A DNA stretch of 64,000 bases from CALVGQ01 sp964369385 (GCA_964369385.1 CAYJEY010000003.1:1-64000); one strand, 5' to 3'; positions 15,981 to 25,297 are shown, numbered from the stretch's first letter. The notes: generated by a model not told the origin, from the letters alone. Program-made: numbers and translations.

Positions 15981-17093
15981 ATGACAATGAAACATTTATT
16001 TACAAGTGAATCAGTAACTATCGGACATCCAGACAAAGTATGTGATACGATTGCAGATTCGATTCTAGACGAAGCTTTACGTCAAGACCCGCAAAGCAAA
16101 ATGGCAGTAGAGTGTACAATTAAAGATGATTTTGTGTTGATTTATGGAGAGGCAAACACTAAAGCTGTAATTGATTTTGAAAAAATAGCAAAGGATACAT
16201 TAAAATACATTGGATATAATGAAGAATTCACTGTAGTAGTGAAAGTTTCACAACAATCAGCTGAAATCAATTTTGCAGTAACTCATGATGAAAGTGAGTT
16301 AGGGGCAGGAGACCAAGGGATTATGTTTGGGTATGCATGTAATGAAACATCTGCACATATGCCACTTGCGATTGATTTAGCGCATCGTTTGGCACAACGT
16401 TTAGAACAAGTGCGTCGTGATGATGAAACTAGTCCACTAGGTCCAGATGGAAAAACACAAGTAACAGTGGAATATGCGGATGGAAAACCAGTACGTGTAG
16501 ATACAATTGTTGTTTCTAGTCAACATGATAAAGACTTTAGCCAAGAAGATTTAAAAGAATTAATTATCAAAGAAGTTATTGAACCAATCGTAGATGACTG
16601 CTACATGGATGTTGATACGAAGTTAGTTATTAATCCAAGCGGAAGTTTTGTGGTAGGTGGACCATTTGGTGATAGTGGGACAACAGGAAGAAAAATTGTA
16701 GTTGACACATATGGTGGTATGGGACGTATTGGTGGAGGATGTTTCTCTAGTAAAGATCCAAGTAAAGTTGACCGTAGTGCTGCTTATTTCTGTCGCTATG
16801 TAGCTAAAAATATTGTAGCTGCAAAACTTGCAGAACGTATTGAAATTCAAGTTTCTTATGCAATCGGAAAAAGTCAACCAATTTCAATCATGGTAGATAC
16901 TTTTAATACCGGGGTTAAAACAGATGATGAAATTTTAGCAATCATCCTTGAAAATTTTGATTTCAGTGTTTCTAATATCATCAATGAGTTAGATTTAAAA
17001 CGTCCGATTTATCGCCCTTTGGCTGCTTATGGACACTTTGGTAGAGAAGGTCTTCCATGGGAAGCAATTAAAGAATTAAAAATTAATGAATAA
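15981..17093 (+). CDS. metK: S-adenosylmethionine synthetase
   Basis: The 370-residue enzyme makes S-adenosylmethionine from methionine and ATP. The N-terminus has TSESVTIGHPDKVCDTIADS. The signature hexapeptide region is GAGDQGIMFGYA, the phosphate-binding loop region is GGPFGDSGTTGRKI, and the second signature is GGGCFSSKDPSKVDRS, where Cys replaces the more usual Ala. GAGG ends about 8 nt before the ATG at 15981. Longer in-frame versions would run through the riboswitch and are rejected. It is monocistronic, under a SAM-sensing leader and closed by a terminator, which gives direct product feedback. Confidence 0.97.
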   Translation: MTMKHLFTSESVTIGHPDKVCDTIADSILDEALRQDPQSKMAVECTIKDDFVLIYGEANTKAVIDFEKIAKDTLKYIGYNEEFTVVVKVSQQSAEINFAVTHDESELGAGDQGIMFGYACNETSAHMPLAIDLAHRLAQRLEQVRRDDETSPLGPDGKTQVTVEYADGKPVRVDTIVVSSQHDKDFSQEDLKELIIKEVIEPIVDDCYMDVDTKLVINPSGSFVVGGPFGDSGTTGRKIVVDTYGGMGRIGGGCFSSKDPSKVDRSAAYFCRYVAKNIVAAKLAERIEIQVSYAIGKSQPISIMVDTFNTGVKTDDEILAIILENFDFSVSNIINELDLKRPIYRPLAAYGHFGREGLPWEAIKELKINE

Positions 17094-17098
17094 TTAAT

Positions 17099-17127
17099 CA
17101 ACCAGTTGTCTACAACTGGTTTTTCTT
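17099..17127 (+). terminator. Terminator after metK
   Basis: AACCAGTTG pairs with CAACTGGTT around the loop TCTA and is followed by a T-rich tract. Confidence 0.85.
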
Positions 17128-17131
17128 TTAC

Positions 17132-17159
17132 TTGAATAATTTTCATGTTAAGATATAAA
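17132..17159 (+). promoter_or_regulatory. rarA: Promoter of rarA
   Basis: TTGAAT (17132-17137), 16 nt and TATAAA (17154-17159) directly after the metK terminator. Confidence 0.55.
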
Positions 17160-17171
17160 TGAGGTGATCAT

Positions 17172-18482
17172 ATGCTACAAGATAAGTTTGCACCATTAGC
17201 TCAAAGAATGCGTCCTAAAAAACTTGATGATATTGTTGGACAAAGCCATCTAGTAGGTAAAGGAAAAGTAATTTCTCAAATGATTGAAAAAGATCATTTA
17301 ACGTCAATGATTTTATGGGGTCCTCCAGGAGTTGGGAAAACGACTATTGCCCGTTTAATGGCCACGCAATCAAGTGCTAGTTTTGTCGATTGTAGCGCTG
17401 TAACAAGTGGTGTAAAGGAGTTACGTGAGATATTAAATGAAGCACGTAAAATGAAGTTAGCAGATGTGAAGACTGTACTATTTGTGGATGAAATTCATCG
17501 TTTTAATAAAGCACAACTTGATTTGTTTTTGCCTTTTGTGGAACGTGGAGATGTTATATTAGTTGGGGCTACCACAGAAAATCCTTCATTTGAAATCAAT
17601 GCTGCCTTATTGTCAAGGTGTAGAACTTTTGTGCTCAAGTCAATTGCCACAAAAGATTTGACTTATTTACTTCAACGCGCAATAAGTGATGAGTGTGGAC
17701 TTAGCGAATTTAAGATAATATGTAATGAAGAAGTATTAGAAATAATTTCAAATAATGCAAATGGTGATGCGCGAAATGCACTTAACACACTTGAAATGGT
17801 AGTCATGTATGCACTTGATGATGAGGGTACTGCCCACATTAGTGAAGAAGTGCTACAAACATGTTTAAATAAACGCACTTTGATTTATGATAAAAAGGGA
17901 GAAGAACATTATAATTTAATTTCAGCTTTGCATAAGTCAATGCGCAATAGTGATGTGGATGCAGCTATTTATTGGTTAGCACGAATGTTAGAAGGTGGTG
18001 AGCAACCCCTGTATATTGCTCGTCGCCTTATTCGATTTGCGAGCGAAGATATTGGGCTTGCAGATCAGCGAGTTCTACAAACATGTATTGATGTATATCA
18101 GGCGTGTCACTTTATTGGTATGCCAGAGTGTAGTGTACATTTAACACATGGAGTTGCGGTGTGTGCACTAGCACCTAAATCAAATGCTCTATATTTGGCT
18201 TATGAAGGGGCTAAACAGGATGCCTTACACATGTTAAATCAAGAGGTTCCTATGCAATTAAGAAATGCACCTACAGGATTAATGAAAGAGTTAGGATATG
18301 GAACAGGATATGAATATGCACACGACCTAGCAGGAAAAGTAAGTGCGATGGAGTGCTTACCAGAAGCACTTGTTGGAAAAACATACTATCACCCCACAAA
18401 TCAGGGGAATGAAGCTAAGATTCTACAATATTCACTTCAACTGAAATCCTATAAGAATAAACTAAAGGCAAAAAAAGGATGA
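17172..18482 (+). CDS. rarA: Replication-associated recombination AAA+ ATPase RarA (MgsA/WRNIP1 family)
   Basis: This 436-residue AAA+ protein has the family N-terminus PLAQRMRPKKLDDIVGQSHL. Walker A is GPPGVGKTT (about 50-58), Walker B VLFVDEIHRFNKAQ, sensor 1 VGATTENPSFEIN and an arginine finger in LLSRCR. The C-terminal half contains the clamp-loader-like helical and tetramerisation regions, including IARRLIRFASEDIGLAD. RarA acts at stalled replication forks with single-stranded-DNA-binding protein. GAGGTGATCAT precedes the ATG. It is not in an operon with metK because a terminator and promoter separate them. Confidence 0.95.
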   Translation: MLQDKFAPLAQRMRPKKLDDIVGQSHLVGKGKVISQMIEKDHLTSMILWGPPGVGKTTIARLMATQSSASFVDCSAVTSGVKELREILNEARKMKLADVKTVLFVDEIHRFNKAQLDLFLPFVERGDVILVGATTENPSFEINAALLSRCRTFVLKSIATKDLTYLLQRAISDECGLSEFKIICNEEVLEIISNNANGDARNALNTLEMVVMYALDDEGTAHISEEVLQTCLNKRTLIYDKKGEEHYNLISALHKSMRNSDVDAAIYWLARMLEGGEQPLYIARRLIRFASEDIGLADQRVLQTCIDVYQACHFIGMPECSVHLTHGVAVCALAPKSNALYLAYEGAKQDALHMLNQEVPMQLRNAPTGLMKELGYGTGYEYAHDLAGKVSAMECLPEALVGKTYYHPTNQGNEAKILQYSLQLKSYKNKLKAKKG

Positions 18483-18503
18483 GTTTTATAATTCATCCTT
18501 TTA
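18474..18503. terminator. Bidirectional terminator between rarA and the LysR gene
   Basis: AAAAGGATGA pairs with TCATCCTTTT across a 10-nt loop. It overlaps the 3' end of rarA and is flanked by A and T tracts. Confidence 0.75.
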
Positions 18504-19412
18504 CATACTAGATTTTAAATTTAATATGTTTGTGATTGTCTTTTTTGCGATTTCTTTGTATAAGGAAATTTCATTAGACAGACTTTTTGATTTAAGCGAT
18601 AGGATTGCAAAATTACGTGTACGATAAAAATCACTGATGGTTGCTGTCTTTACTCCAGCAGTAGTTGCATACTTTTGTGTGATTGATTCTGGAAGAACTG
18701 CGACTCCATGCTCTAGAACACAAGAATTGATTAGAAATACTCCAAAATCAGATTCGAATTTTGGGGCAAGGGCTAGGTTATGATTTCTAAATTCATCCTC
18801 AATACATTCACGGTCTCCAGTATTTGGATTACGGACAAGTAAGTTTTCACCTATTAAATCGTGTAGTTTTATTTCTCTTTTTTTTGATAGCGGATGATTT
18901 ATATAAAAAACAGCACGGATTTTATCTGTAAAATATACGTCATAGTTAATTTCACCATGAGTCAGTGGTGTTAGGTAATCCACAAAGGCTAAGTCAATTT
19001 CTTGATTAAGCAAACGTAAAATGAGGTTCTCATTCGTATCTTCAATTATTTTGATAATGTTGTGATGTTTTTTTCTAGAATAGATGTTCGTAACAAGAGG
19101 TAAGAAATGTGATGTCATCGTAGGTGACGATCCAATGTTAATAATTTGGTCACTTTCTTGGTTGAGCATAGAATTTATCATTTCATCATGAGTCTTAAAT
19201 AAATGTGTAGTTAAATCATATAATTGGTCAGCACTTTTAGTAGGAATTAATTTTTTTCCATCACGTATGAAGAGTAGTTTATTATATTTGTGCTCTAAAT
19301 CTTTGATTGCTAGGCTTGCGCTTGGTTGTGCGATACCAAGTTTTTTAGATGCTTTTGTCAGTGTAAGATATCGATAAGTATAATGGAAAACTTTTAAGTT
19401 ACGAAATGTCAT
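18501..19412 (-). CDS. LysR-family transcriptional regulator
   Basis: This 303-residue protein has the LysR layout. The N-terminal winged helix-turn-helix includes YLTLTKASKKLGIAQPSASLAIKDLE (residues about 14-39), and a two-lobed effector-binding domain runs from about 90 to the end. Length is normal for the family. GGAGG precedes the ATG. Its first bases overlap the end of the upstream LysR gene by 14 nt, so both are one transcript, divergent from the sulfatase operon. By neighbourhood it is the likely effector-sensing regulator of that operon. Confidence 0.9.
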   Translation of the reverse strand: MTFRNLKVFHYTYRYLTLTKASKKLGIAQPSASLAIKDLEHKYNKLLFIRDGKKLIPTKSADQLYDLTTHLFKTHDEMINSMLNQESDQIINIGSSPTMTSHFLPLVTNIYSRKKHHNIIKIIEDTNENLILRLLNQEIDLAFVDYLTPLTHGEINYDVYFTDKIRAVFYINHPLSKKREIKLHDLIGENLLVRNPNTGDRECIEDEFRNHNLALAPKFESDFGVFLINSCVLEHGVAVLPESITQKYATTAGVKTATISDFYRTRNFAILSLKSKSLSNEISLYKEIAKKTITNILNLKSSM

Positions 19413-19977
19413 AAGGGGCCTCCAAACTATATTTGAGCAATTTTTTTATGAGCAAATTAATATAGGTGCTACCAGGAGATAGATAATACAAATGAAGTTG
19501 ATCTATTTGAATGTGTGTCACTGTCTTAGGGATATAAGATAATTGTGTTAAAGATACGAGACCATCAATCTCACCAGAGATAAGTTTTTTTAGTAACACT
19601 TTTTCACTATAAAGCACAATATCCATTACATCATAAGTGTGATATCGATAAAAGATACTTAGATGATTAATTAATGTACTAGGAATGGATTGTGGCATAC
19701 CTATAGTGAGATTAAACAAGTTTGTATTTTTCATAATATTTTCAATAGTTTGGTAAGTATGTAGAATAGACCGAGCATATTCGTAAAGTTTAATTCCATC
19801 GTCAGTTAACTCTAGCTTATTACTCAAGCGCTCAAAAAATGTAGTGTTGTATTGTTTTTCAAGTTTTTTTATTGTGAAAGATATTGAAGGTTGAGCAATA
19901 TATAAATTCCTTGCAGCCTGCGATATTTTTCTTGTCTTACATACTTCGATAAAGATAATTAATTCACGTTCAGTCAT
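19399..19977 (-). CDS. Short LysR-family regulator lacking the C-terminal part of the effector domain
   Basis: The 192-residue product has an intact LysR winged helix (RKISQAARNLYIAQPSISFTIKKLE, about 17-41) and a linker helix. The effector domain stops after the first lobe, with IQIDQLHLYYLSPGS as the last family-like stretch, about 100 residues short of normal. The next LysR gene starts before this one ends, so no missing half is hidden in another frame. AAGGAGAATC precedes its ATG. It may be a DNA-binding partner or modulator of the full-length neighbour, or a decaying paralogue. Confidence 0.8.
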   Translation of the reverse strand: MTERELIIFIEVCKTRKISQAARNLYIAQPSISFTIKKLEKQYNTTFFERLSNKLELTDDGIKLYEYARSILHTYQTIENIMKNTNLFNLTIGMPQSIPSTLINHLSIFYRYHTYDVMDIVLYSEKVLLKKLISGEIDGLVSLTQLSYIPKTVTHIQIDQLHLYYLSPGSTYINLLIKKLLKYSLEAPYDIS

Positions 19978-19987
19978 GATTCTCCTT

Positions 19988-20030
19988 ATAACATTTTTAT
20001 TATGTTATTTATAATATATTACTATTATAA
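19988..20030. promoter_or_regulatory. Two inverted repeats in the LysR/sulfatase divergent region (candidate LysR boxes)
   Basis: ATAACAT (19988-19994) and ATGTTAT (20002-20008) form a 7-bp inverted repeat with a 7-nt gap. Next to it TTATAAT (20009-20015) and ATTATAA (20024-20030) form another with an 8-nt gap. Size and position just upstream of both promoters suit LysR-type binding sites. The region is AT-rich, so chance is possible. Confidence 0.5.
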
Positions 20031-20045
20031 TTCATAAAGTAAATA

Positions 20046-20074
20046 TTGCGGTAGTTTTTTTTGCTTGGTATAAT
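20046..20074 (+). promoter_or_regulatory. Promoter of the sulfatase-transporter operon
   Basis: TTGCGG (20046-20051), 17 nt and a perfect TATAAT (20069-20074), 36 nt before the sulfatase ATG. The weak -35 fits an activator-dependent promoter such as a LysR target. Confidence 0.65.
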
Positions 20075-20110
20075 ATGAAAAATGAATGAAAATAAAGTAG
20101 GAGAAAACAA

Positions 20111-21601
20111 ATGAAAAAACCGAATGTAATTTTTTTACTCAATGACCACCAAGCGTTTTATCGACATGGTTGGGATGGTGGAGTTAAACCACTGCGTCCA
20201 AACTTTGAAAAGTTTGCAAGTGAAGGGATAGAATTCGATAATGCATATTGTGCTACACCTTTATGTGCACCTGTAAGAAGAACGATGTTAAATGGTTTAT
20301 TTGCACATACACATAAGAATTATTTTAATACTTCAGCAGCACCATATACAGAAGAAACTTACTTGAGAACACTTCACGAAGAGGGGTATCAAAATTTCTA
20401 TTTTGGAAAATGGCATGCAGGAGCTGGAAATGCAACAACTGCTGAAAATCAACACTGTGAAGGTTTTTCTTCAAATGGTTATGGCAATCCATATATAAGT
20501 AAAACATATAAAGATTACTTGGCTAAGCGTAGTTTGCCTGAAGCAGAGCATCTAATAAAATGGCATTGCAACTCAGATCGCTTATTTGATGAAGGTCATT
20601 TTCCAGGTATCGAAGTTGGCAAACTATATAAATGTGAATCAAGCTGGTGTGGGGAGCATGCAGTAGGAATTACGGTAACACCAAAAGAAACACATGAATC
20701 TTTCTTCTTAGCAAATTTAGCATGTGATAAACTTGAGGAATTGGCAAAAGACGATAGTGGAAAACCATTCAACTTGCGTGTTGATTTTTGGGGGCCTCAT
20801 CAACCGTTCTTTCCAACACAAGAGTTCTATGATATGTATGATCCAAAGAAAATCGAAATGTATGGTAACTTTGATGATAATTTAGAGGGGCGTGCTGATG
20901 TACACCGTGTGGAAGATAATCGCTTTATCAGTGAGGATACAAAAATTATTTACCCTAATCCAGTTGAATGGTCTACTTGGCAAGAAATCCTAGCCTGTGC
21001 TTATGCGCATAATACAATGCTAGATGCAGCAGCAGGACAAATTTTAGATAAAGTAAAAGAATTAGGACTTGAAGAGGATACAATCATTGTGTGGACAACG
21101 GATCATGGGGATGCGGTTGCATCTCATGGTGGACATTTTGATAAATGTTCATATATGTCACAAGAAGTAATGCGTATTCCAATGGCAATGAAATGGAAGA
21201 ATGTGATTCAACCAAATCAAGTATGCCATGAACTTGTGAGTAATTTGGATATTCCGGTAACGATAATGGATGCTTGTGGTAAAAAGTTCGCACAACCAGT
21301 ACATGGGGAAAGTCTATTACCTTTAGCTTTAGAAAAAGATGTAAAGTGGCGTGAAGATTTAATGTGTGAAACAGCGGGACATGGCTATGTTGAGCGTATT
21401 AATGGTCGTATGCTTGTACATAAGAATTTTAAGTTAGTTAAATTTGAAGGACAAATCGATGAAATGTATGATTTAGAAAAAGATCCATATGAATTAAATA
21501 ACATTGCATCTTTACCAGAGTATCAGGAAATTAAAGATGATTTGGTCACTCGTTTGCGTAATTGGCAAGCAAAAACAGGTGATTCAGATATAAAAATTTA
21601 A
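20111..21601 (+). CDS. Sulfatase (alkaline-phosphatase superfamily, Cys type)
   Basis: This 496-residue enzyme has the type I sulfatase features. An N-terminal metal motif NVIFLLNDHQ is followed by the CxPxR core as C52-A-P54-V-R56 within LCAPVRRTMLNG, then FYFGKWHAG and the late metal-binding TTDHGDAVASHGGH. Cys52 would need conversion to formylglycine by an anaerobic sulfatase-maturating enzyme, which is not in this window. No signal peptide is seen, so it is cytoplasmic and would desulfate an imported compound. It is the first gene of an operon with a BMP-type ABC importer, 15 nt upstream of the binding protein. The substrate is unknown; arylsulfate, choline-sulfate-like or sulfated sugar are all possible. 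Confidence 0.9.
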   Translation: MKKPNVIFLLNDHQAFYRHGWDGGVKPLRPNFEKFASEGIEFDNAYCATPLCAPVRRTMLNGLFAHTHKNYFNTSAAPYTEETYLRTLHEEGYQNFYFGKWHAGAGNATTAENQHCEGFSSNGYGNPYISKTYKDYLAKRSLPEAEHLIKWHCNSDRLFDEGHFPGIEVGKLYKCESSWCGEHAVGITVTPKETHESFFLANLACDKLEELAKDDSGKPFNLRVDFWGPHQPFFPTQEFYDMYDPKKIEMYGNFDDNLEGRADVHRVEDNRFISEDTKIIYPNPVEWSTWQEILACAYAHNTMLDAAAGQILDKVKELGLEEDTIIVWTTDHGDAVASHGGHFDKCSYMSQEVMRIPMAMKWKNVIQPNQVCHELVSNLDIPVTIMDACGKKFAQPVHGESLLPLALEKDVKWREDLMCETAGHGYVERINGRMLVHKNFKLVKFEGQIDEMYDLEKDPYELNNIASLPEYQEIKDDLVTRLRNWQAKTGDSDIKI

Positions 21602-21616
21602 AGGGAGGAAAAGGAA

Positions 21617-22663
21617 ATGAAGAAGATTTTAGCGTTACTACTAGCATTAGGCTTGGTAATCGGACTTGTGGGGTGTTCAAGTAATACACCATCGGGAGAT
21701 ACAACTGAACCAGAGGCAACAGAAGGATTTAAAATTGGATTTGTAACAGATGTTGGAGGACTTGGTGACCAAGCCTACAATGATGCAGTACACAAAGGAG
21801 TTACTCAATTTTCTGAAGAATTTGGAAATGAAGTACTTATTGTTGAATCAGGAGATGTAAATGATTATGCAGATAACTTACGTGCATTATTTAATGACGG
21901 TGCTCAAGTAGCTATCTGTGCATCAAATAGTTTTGGTGACGCTGTAATGCAAGTTGCTCAAGAGTATCCTGATCGCACAATTATCGTTTTTGATGCGACA
22001 GTTGAAGGTTACGATAATGTAATTTCATCAGTATTTAAAGAAGAAGAAGCAGCATATTTACTTGGTGTATTTGCAGGTCTTGCAACACAAACAAATAAAG
22101 TAGGTTATATTGCTGGAATCGAAGCACCATTACAAGAACGTGCAATGGTAGGATACGAAGCTGGATTTTATTCAGTAAATCCTGAAGGTGAAGTATTGAG
22201 TGTTTATTCTGGAACTTACCAAGACGTAGGTAAAGGAAAAGAAATTGCGAATACTTTCTACACTCAAGGAGCAGATTATGTAGCAGCATTCTCTGGGTCT
22301 GTAAACCTAGGTGTCTTCCAAGCAGCTGAAGAAGCAGGGGATGGAAACTACGCATTAGGAGCAGCTTTAGGGCAATTTGATTTAAGTCCAGATAAGATTG
22401 TTGCATCTCAAGTAAAAACAATTGATAGCGCAGTTTACCAGGCGTTAGTTGAATATGCAGCCGGAAATACAAGTTCAGAAGTAATCTCTCGTGGTATTCA
22501 AGCAGGAGGAGTTGATTTACTACTTAACTCAAATCAAGAATTAGTGGATTCTGTAGTTTCTGCTGAAGATTTAGCAAAAATTGAAGAAGTTCGTCAACAG
22601 ATTATCAATGGGGAGATTGATATTCCTACAACGAAAGATGAATTAGCTGAATTTAAAAACTAG
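21617..22663 (+). CDS. BMP-family substrate-binding lipoprotein of an ABC importer
   Basis: The 348-residue protein has a signal peptide with lipobox LVGC (Cys20). A BMP/PnrA-type periplasmic-binding fold follows, with KIGFVTDVGGLGDQAYNDAV and a DATVEGYDNVISSVFKEEEAAYLLG pattern. Family members such as BmpA, PnrA and B. subtilis NupN bind purine nucleosides. It would capture the ligand outside the membrane for the downstream transporter. GGGAGG precedes the ATG. A terminator-like hairpin follows, which probably raises its level over that of the membrane components. Confidence 0.93.
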   Translation: MKKILALLLALGLVIGLVGCSSNTPSGDTTEPEATEGFKIGFVTDVGGLGDQAYNDAVHKGVTQFSEEFGNEVLIVESGDVNDYADNLRALFNDGAQVAICASNSFGDAVMQVAQEYPDRTIIVFDATVEGYDNVISSVFKEEEAAYLLGVFAGLATQTNKVGYIAGIEAPLQERAMVGYEAGFYSVNPEGEVLSVYSGTYQDVGKGKEIANTFYTQGADYVAAFSGSVNLGVFQAAEEAGDGNYALGAALGQFDLSPDKIVASQVKTIDSAVYQALVEYAAGNTSSEVISRGIQAGGVDLLLNSNQELVDSVVSAEDLAKIEEVRQQIINGEIDIPTTKDELAEFKN

Positions 22664-22673
22664 ATTTAGATAG

Positions 22674-22706
22674 GTTGCGGGAAATTGCCATCTCGCAACT
22701 TTTTAA
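22674..22706 (+). terminator. Intra-operon terminator-like hairpin
   Basis: GTTGCG (22674-22679) pairs with CGCAAC (22694-22699) and is followed by TTTTT. It lies between the binding-protein and ATPase genes and probably acts as a partial terminator that sets stoichiometry. Confidence 0.6.
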
Positions 22707-22723
22707 AAAGTGAGGATAAAAGG

Positions 22724-24235
22724 ATGAAATACGCAATTGAAACAATCAATGTCTGTAAGTATTTTGGGAAGTTAAAAGCCAATGACAACATTTCATTGAA
22801 AATTGAAGCTGGAAAAGTTCATGCCATTTGTGGTGAGAATGGTGCTGGTAAATCAACACTCATGAATGTTTTATATGGTTTGTATTTACCAACATCAGGA
22901 CAACTTAAAGTAAATGGGGAAGAAGTGCATTTTAAAACTTCAAAAGATGCGATAGCCAAAGGTGTTGGGATGGTGCATCAGCATTTTATGTTGATTCAAA
23001 ATTTGACAGTTGCAGAAAATATTGTGCTTGGACAAGAACCAGGAGGACTACTAAAGTTTAATCGTGCACAAGCGATCAAAGAAGTAGAAGAATTATCTAA
23101 AAAATATAACTTATACGTTGATCCTAGAGCACTTATCTCGGATATCAGTGTAGGGATGCAACAACGTGTTGAAATCTTAAAAGCCCTTTATCGTGGTGTA
23201 GAAATATTGATTTTAGATGAGCCAACTGCTGTACTTGCCCCTCAGGAAATCGAAGAATTGTTTGCGAGTGTACGCTTTTTAATTAGTACAGGGAAAACAG
23301 TCATTATTATTACACATAAACTCAATGAAGTATTAGAAATTAGTCATGATATTAGTGTACTTCGACAAGGTTGCTTAGTTGGAACAATCAAAACGGAAAC
23401 AGCTTCTAAAACAGAGATTACGCGAATGATGGTGGATCGCGATGTGAGTCTTGGAGGAAGTGAGCGTAAGCAGACAAGCAAAAATGAAAAAGTGCTTGAT
23501 ATCGAGCATGTAACATTAGAAAAGGGATTAAAAAGAGTCTTAGATAATCTCTCATTGAGTGTACATGCTGGAGAAATCGTAGGAATTGCGGGAGTTGATG
23601 GCAACGGACAATCAGAATTGATTGATATAATTGGTGGAAAAATCAAAAATTATCAAGGAGAGGTCAACATCAATAATGTAAATACGAAAAAGCTTACGAT
23701 TCGTCAAATTAAAGAGAATCAAATGGGATTTATACCAGAAGATCGTCACAAAGATGGTTTAATTATGGATTTTACCCTTGCCAACAATATGATTCTTGGT
23801 CAACATTATCATGAACCGTTTGCTAAGAATGCCATCTTAAATGAAGGTGAGATTGAAAAAAATGCACTTGCTGGTATTCAAGCATTTGATATTAGAGCAC
23901 TTTCTCATGAGAGTTTGGCAAGTGAATTATCTGGTGGGAATCAACAAAAAATAATTCTTGCAAGAGAAATGAAAAAACAACCGAAATTCATTCTAGCTTC
24001 GCAGCCAACACGAGGTCTTGATGTAGGAGCAATTGAATTTGTCCACAATCACTTAGTTGATGCTCGCAATAATGAACAAGGAATTCTACTTGTCTCATTT
24101 GAATTAGAAGAGATTCTAGAGCTATGTGATCGCATTTATGTAATGAATGAGGGACGTATAACTGGTGAAGTTCAAAAAGCTGATTTTGATATTCAATTGA
24201 TTGGGAAAATGATGCTTGGATTGGAGGGGATGTAG
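22724..24235 (+). CDS. ABC transporter ATP-binding protein with two nucleotide-binding domains (BMP/nucleoside-type)
   Basis: The 503-residue protein contains two ABC domains. NBD1 has Walker A GENGAGKST, a signature region ISVGMQQRVEILKAL and Walker B ILILDEPTAVL. NBD2 has a degenerate Walker A, GVDGNGQSE, signature LSGGNQQK and a Walker B-like ASQPTRGLDVGA. This tandem layout is typical of nucleoside and monosaccharide importers such as NupO and RbsA. The ATG at 22724 follows GAGGATAAAAGG. An in-frame TTG 13 codons upstream sits inside the hairpin and is rejected. Its stop is immediately followed by the first permease gene. Confidence 0.94.
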   Translation: MKYAIETINVCKYFGKLKANDNISLKIEAGKVHAICGENGAGKSTLMNVLYGLYLPTSGQLKVNGEEVHFKTSKDAIAKGVGMVHQHFMLIQNLTVAENIVLGQEPGGLLKFNRAQAIKEVEELSKKYNLYVDPRALISDISVGMQQRVEILKALYRGVEILILDEPTAVLAPQEIEELFASVRFLISTGKTVIIITHKLNEVLEISHDISVLRQGCLVGTIKTETASKTEITRMMVDRDVSLGGSERKQTSKNEKVLDIEHVTLEKGLKRVLDNLSLSVHAGEIVGIAGVDGNGQSELIDIIGGKIKNYQGEVNINNVNTKKLTIRQIKENQMGFIPEDRHKDGLIMDFTLANNMILGQHYHEPFAKNAILNEGEIEKNALAGIQAFDIRALSHESLASELSGGNQQKIILAREMKKQPKFILASQPTRGLDVGAIEFVHNHLVDARNNEQGILLVSFELEEILELCDRIYVMNEGRITGEVQKADFDIQLIGKMMLGLEGM

Positions 24236-25297
24236 ATGAAGATTGATGCGAAGAAAATATGGAATACATTAAAAATGCCACTACTTTCAATATTTGTCGC
24301 ATTTATTGTAGGTGCAATTTTAATTATTATGACAGGAAATAGTCCAATTGAAGCTTATGCTGCACTACTTCGTGGGTCTCTTGGCTCGCCACAAGCATTA
24401 TCGCAAACAATCAATCGATGTATGCCGATTATCTTTAGTGGACTTGCAGTTGCGTTTGCCTTCCAATGTAAGTCACTTAACATTGGGGGAGAAGGACAAA
24501 TTGCTTTTGGGGTGTTTGGTGCAGCCTTAGCCGGAATCTACATTGAAGGTTTACCTACATTTATACATATTCCAGTTATTTTAATTGTCGCTTTTATTTT
24601 TGGAGGTGCTTGGGCTATCATTCCAGCAGCTTTAAAAGTGAAGAAAGATGTAAATACGGTAATTAGTACGATTATGATGAATTATGTAGGAATCGCGCTA
24701 GTTTCATTTCTAATTAAAACATATTTTAGAGCAGATGCTGGAGACTTTGTAGCCATGCTTCCAATACAAGATAGTGGTTTACTTCCGTTTATTCAGTTTG
24801 GTTCATTCCGCGTAAATTCAGGGATAATCATTGCCATTATAGCTGCAATCATTATGCAGTTCGTATTAGATAAAACGGTACTTGGTTATGAAATCAAAGC
24901 AGTTGGACAAAATCCAAGTGCTGCTCGTACAAATGGGATCAATGCGAATCGAAATACTTTCATTGCACTTATCATATCAGGGGGACTAGCTGCGCTTGCT
25001 GGGGCAATTGATTTGATGAGTAACATGTTTGGGAAATTATATGATGGATATGCCCCAGGATATGGGTTTGATGGAATTCCAATTGCCTTACTAGCGAAGA
25101 GCAATCCTCTTGGTGTATTACTTACTTCATTTTTGTTTAGTGTACTGCGAACTGGAGCAACTACAATGCAAACATCTGTAGGAGTGCCACGTACGATTGT
25201 AGATGCAATGCAAGGAGTTATTATCTTGTTTATTGCTGCTGAGTACATTTTTACAATGTATAAATCTAGGGCAAAGAAAAGAGGTGCAAACGTATGA
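24236..25297 (+). CDS. ABC transporter permease, first subunit (BMP/nucleoside-type)
   Basis: This 353-residue membrane protein has about nine hydrophobic helices. The family features are ITIMTGNSPIEAYAALLRGS-like and CKSLNIGGEGQ, and a cytoplasmic loop LGYEIKAVGQNPSAARTNGIN that contacts the ATPase. It resembles NupP/YufP of guanosine importers. The start codon directly abuts the ATPase stop, and its end overlaps the second permease by 4 nt (ATGA), indicating tight translational coupling. Confidence 0.93.
   Translation: MKIDAKKIWNTLKMPLLSIFVAFIVGAILIIMTGNSPIEAYAALLRGSLGSPQALSQTINRCMPIIFSGLAVAFAFQCKSLNIGGEGQIAFGVFGAALAGIYIEGLPTFIHIPVILIVAFIFGGAWAIIPAALKVKKDVNTVISTIMMNYVGIALVSFLIKTYFRADAGDFVAMLPIQDSGLLPFIQFGSFRVNSGIIIAIIAAIIMQFVLDKTVLGYEIKAVGQNPSAARTNGINANRNTFIALIISGGLAALAGAIDLMSNMFGKLYDGYAPGYGFDGIPIALLAKSNPLGVLLTSFLFSVLRTGATTMQTSVGVPRTIVDAMQGVIILFIAAEYIFTMYKSRAKKRGANV

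Noticed and set aside
19399..19977. Frameshift explanation for the short LysR gene
   Set aside because: The next LysR gene begins before this one ends, so no shifted C-terminal half is available.
22035..22472. Minus-strand frame of 145 codons inside the BMP lipoprotein gene
   Set aside because: It is Leu/Gln-rich with no domain and lies fully inside a well-supported gene; a codon-bias shadow.
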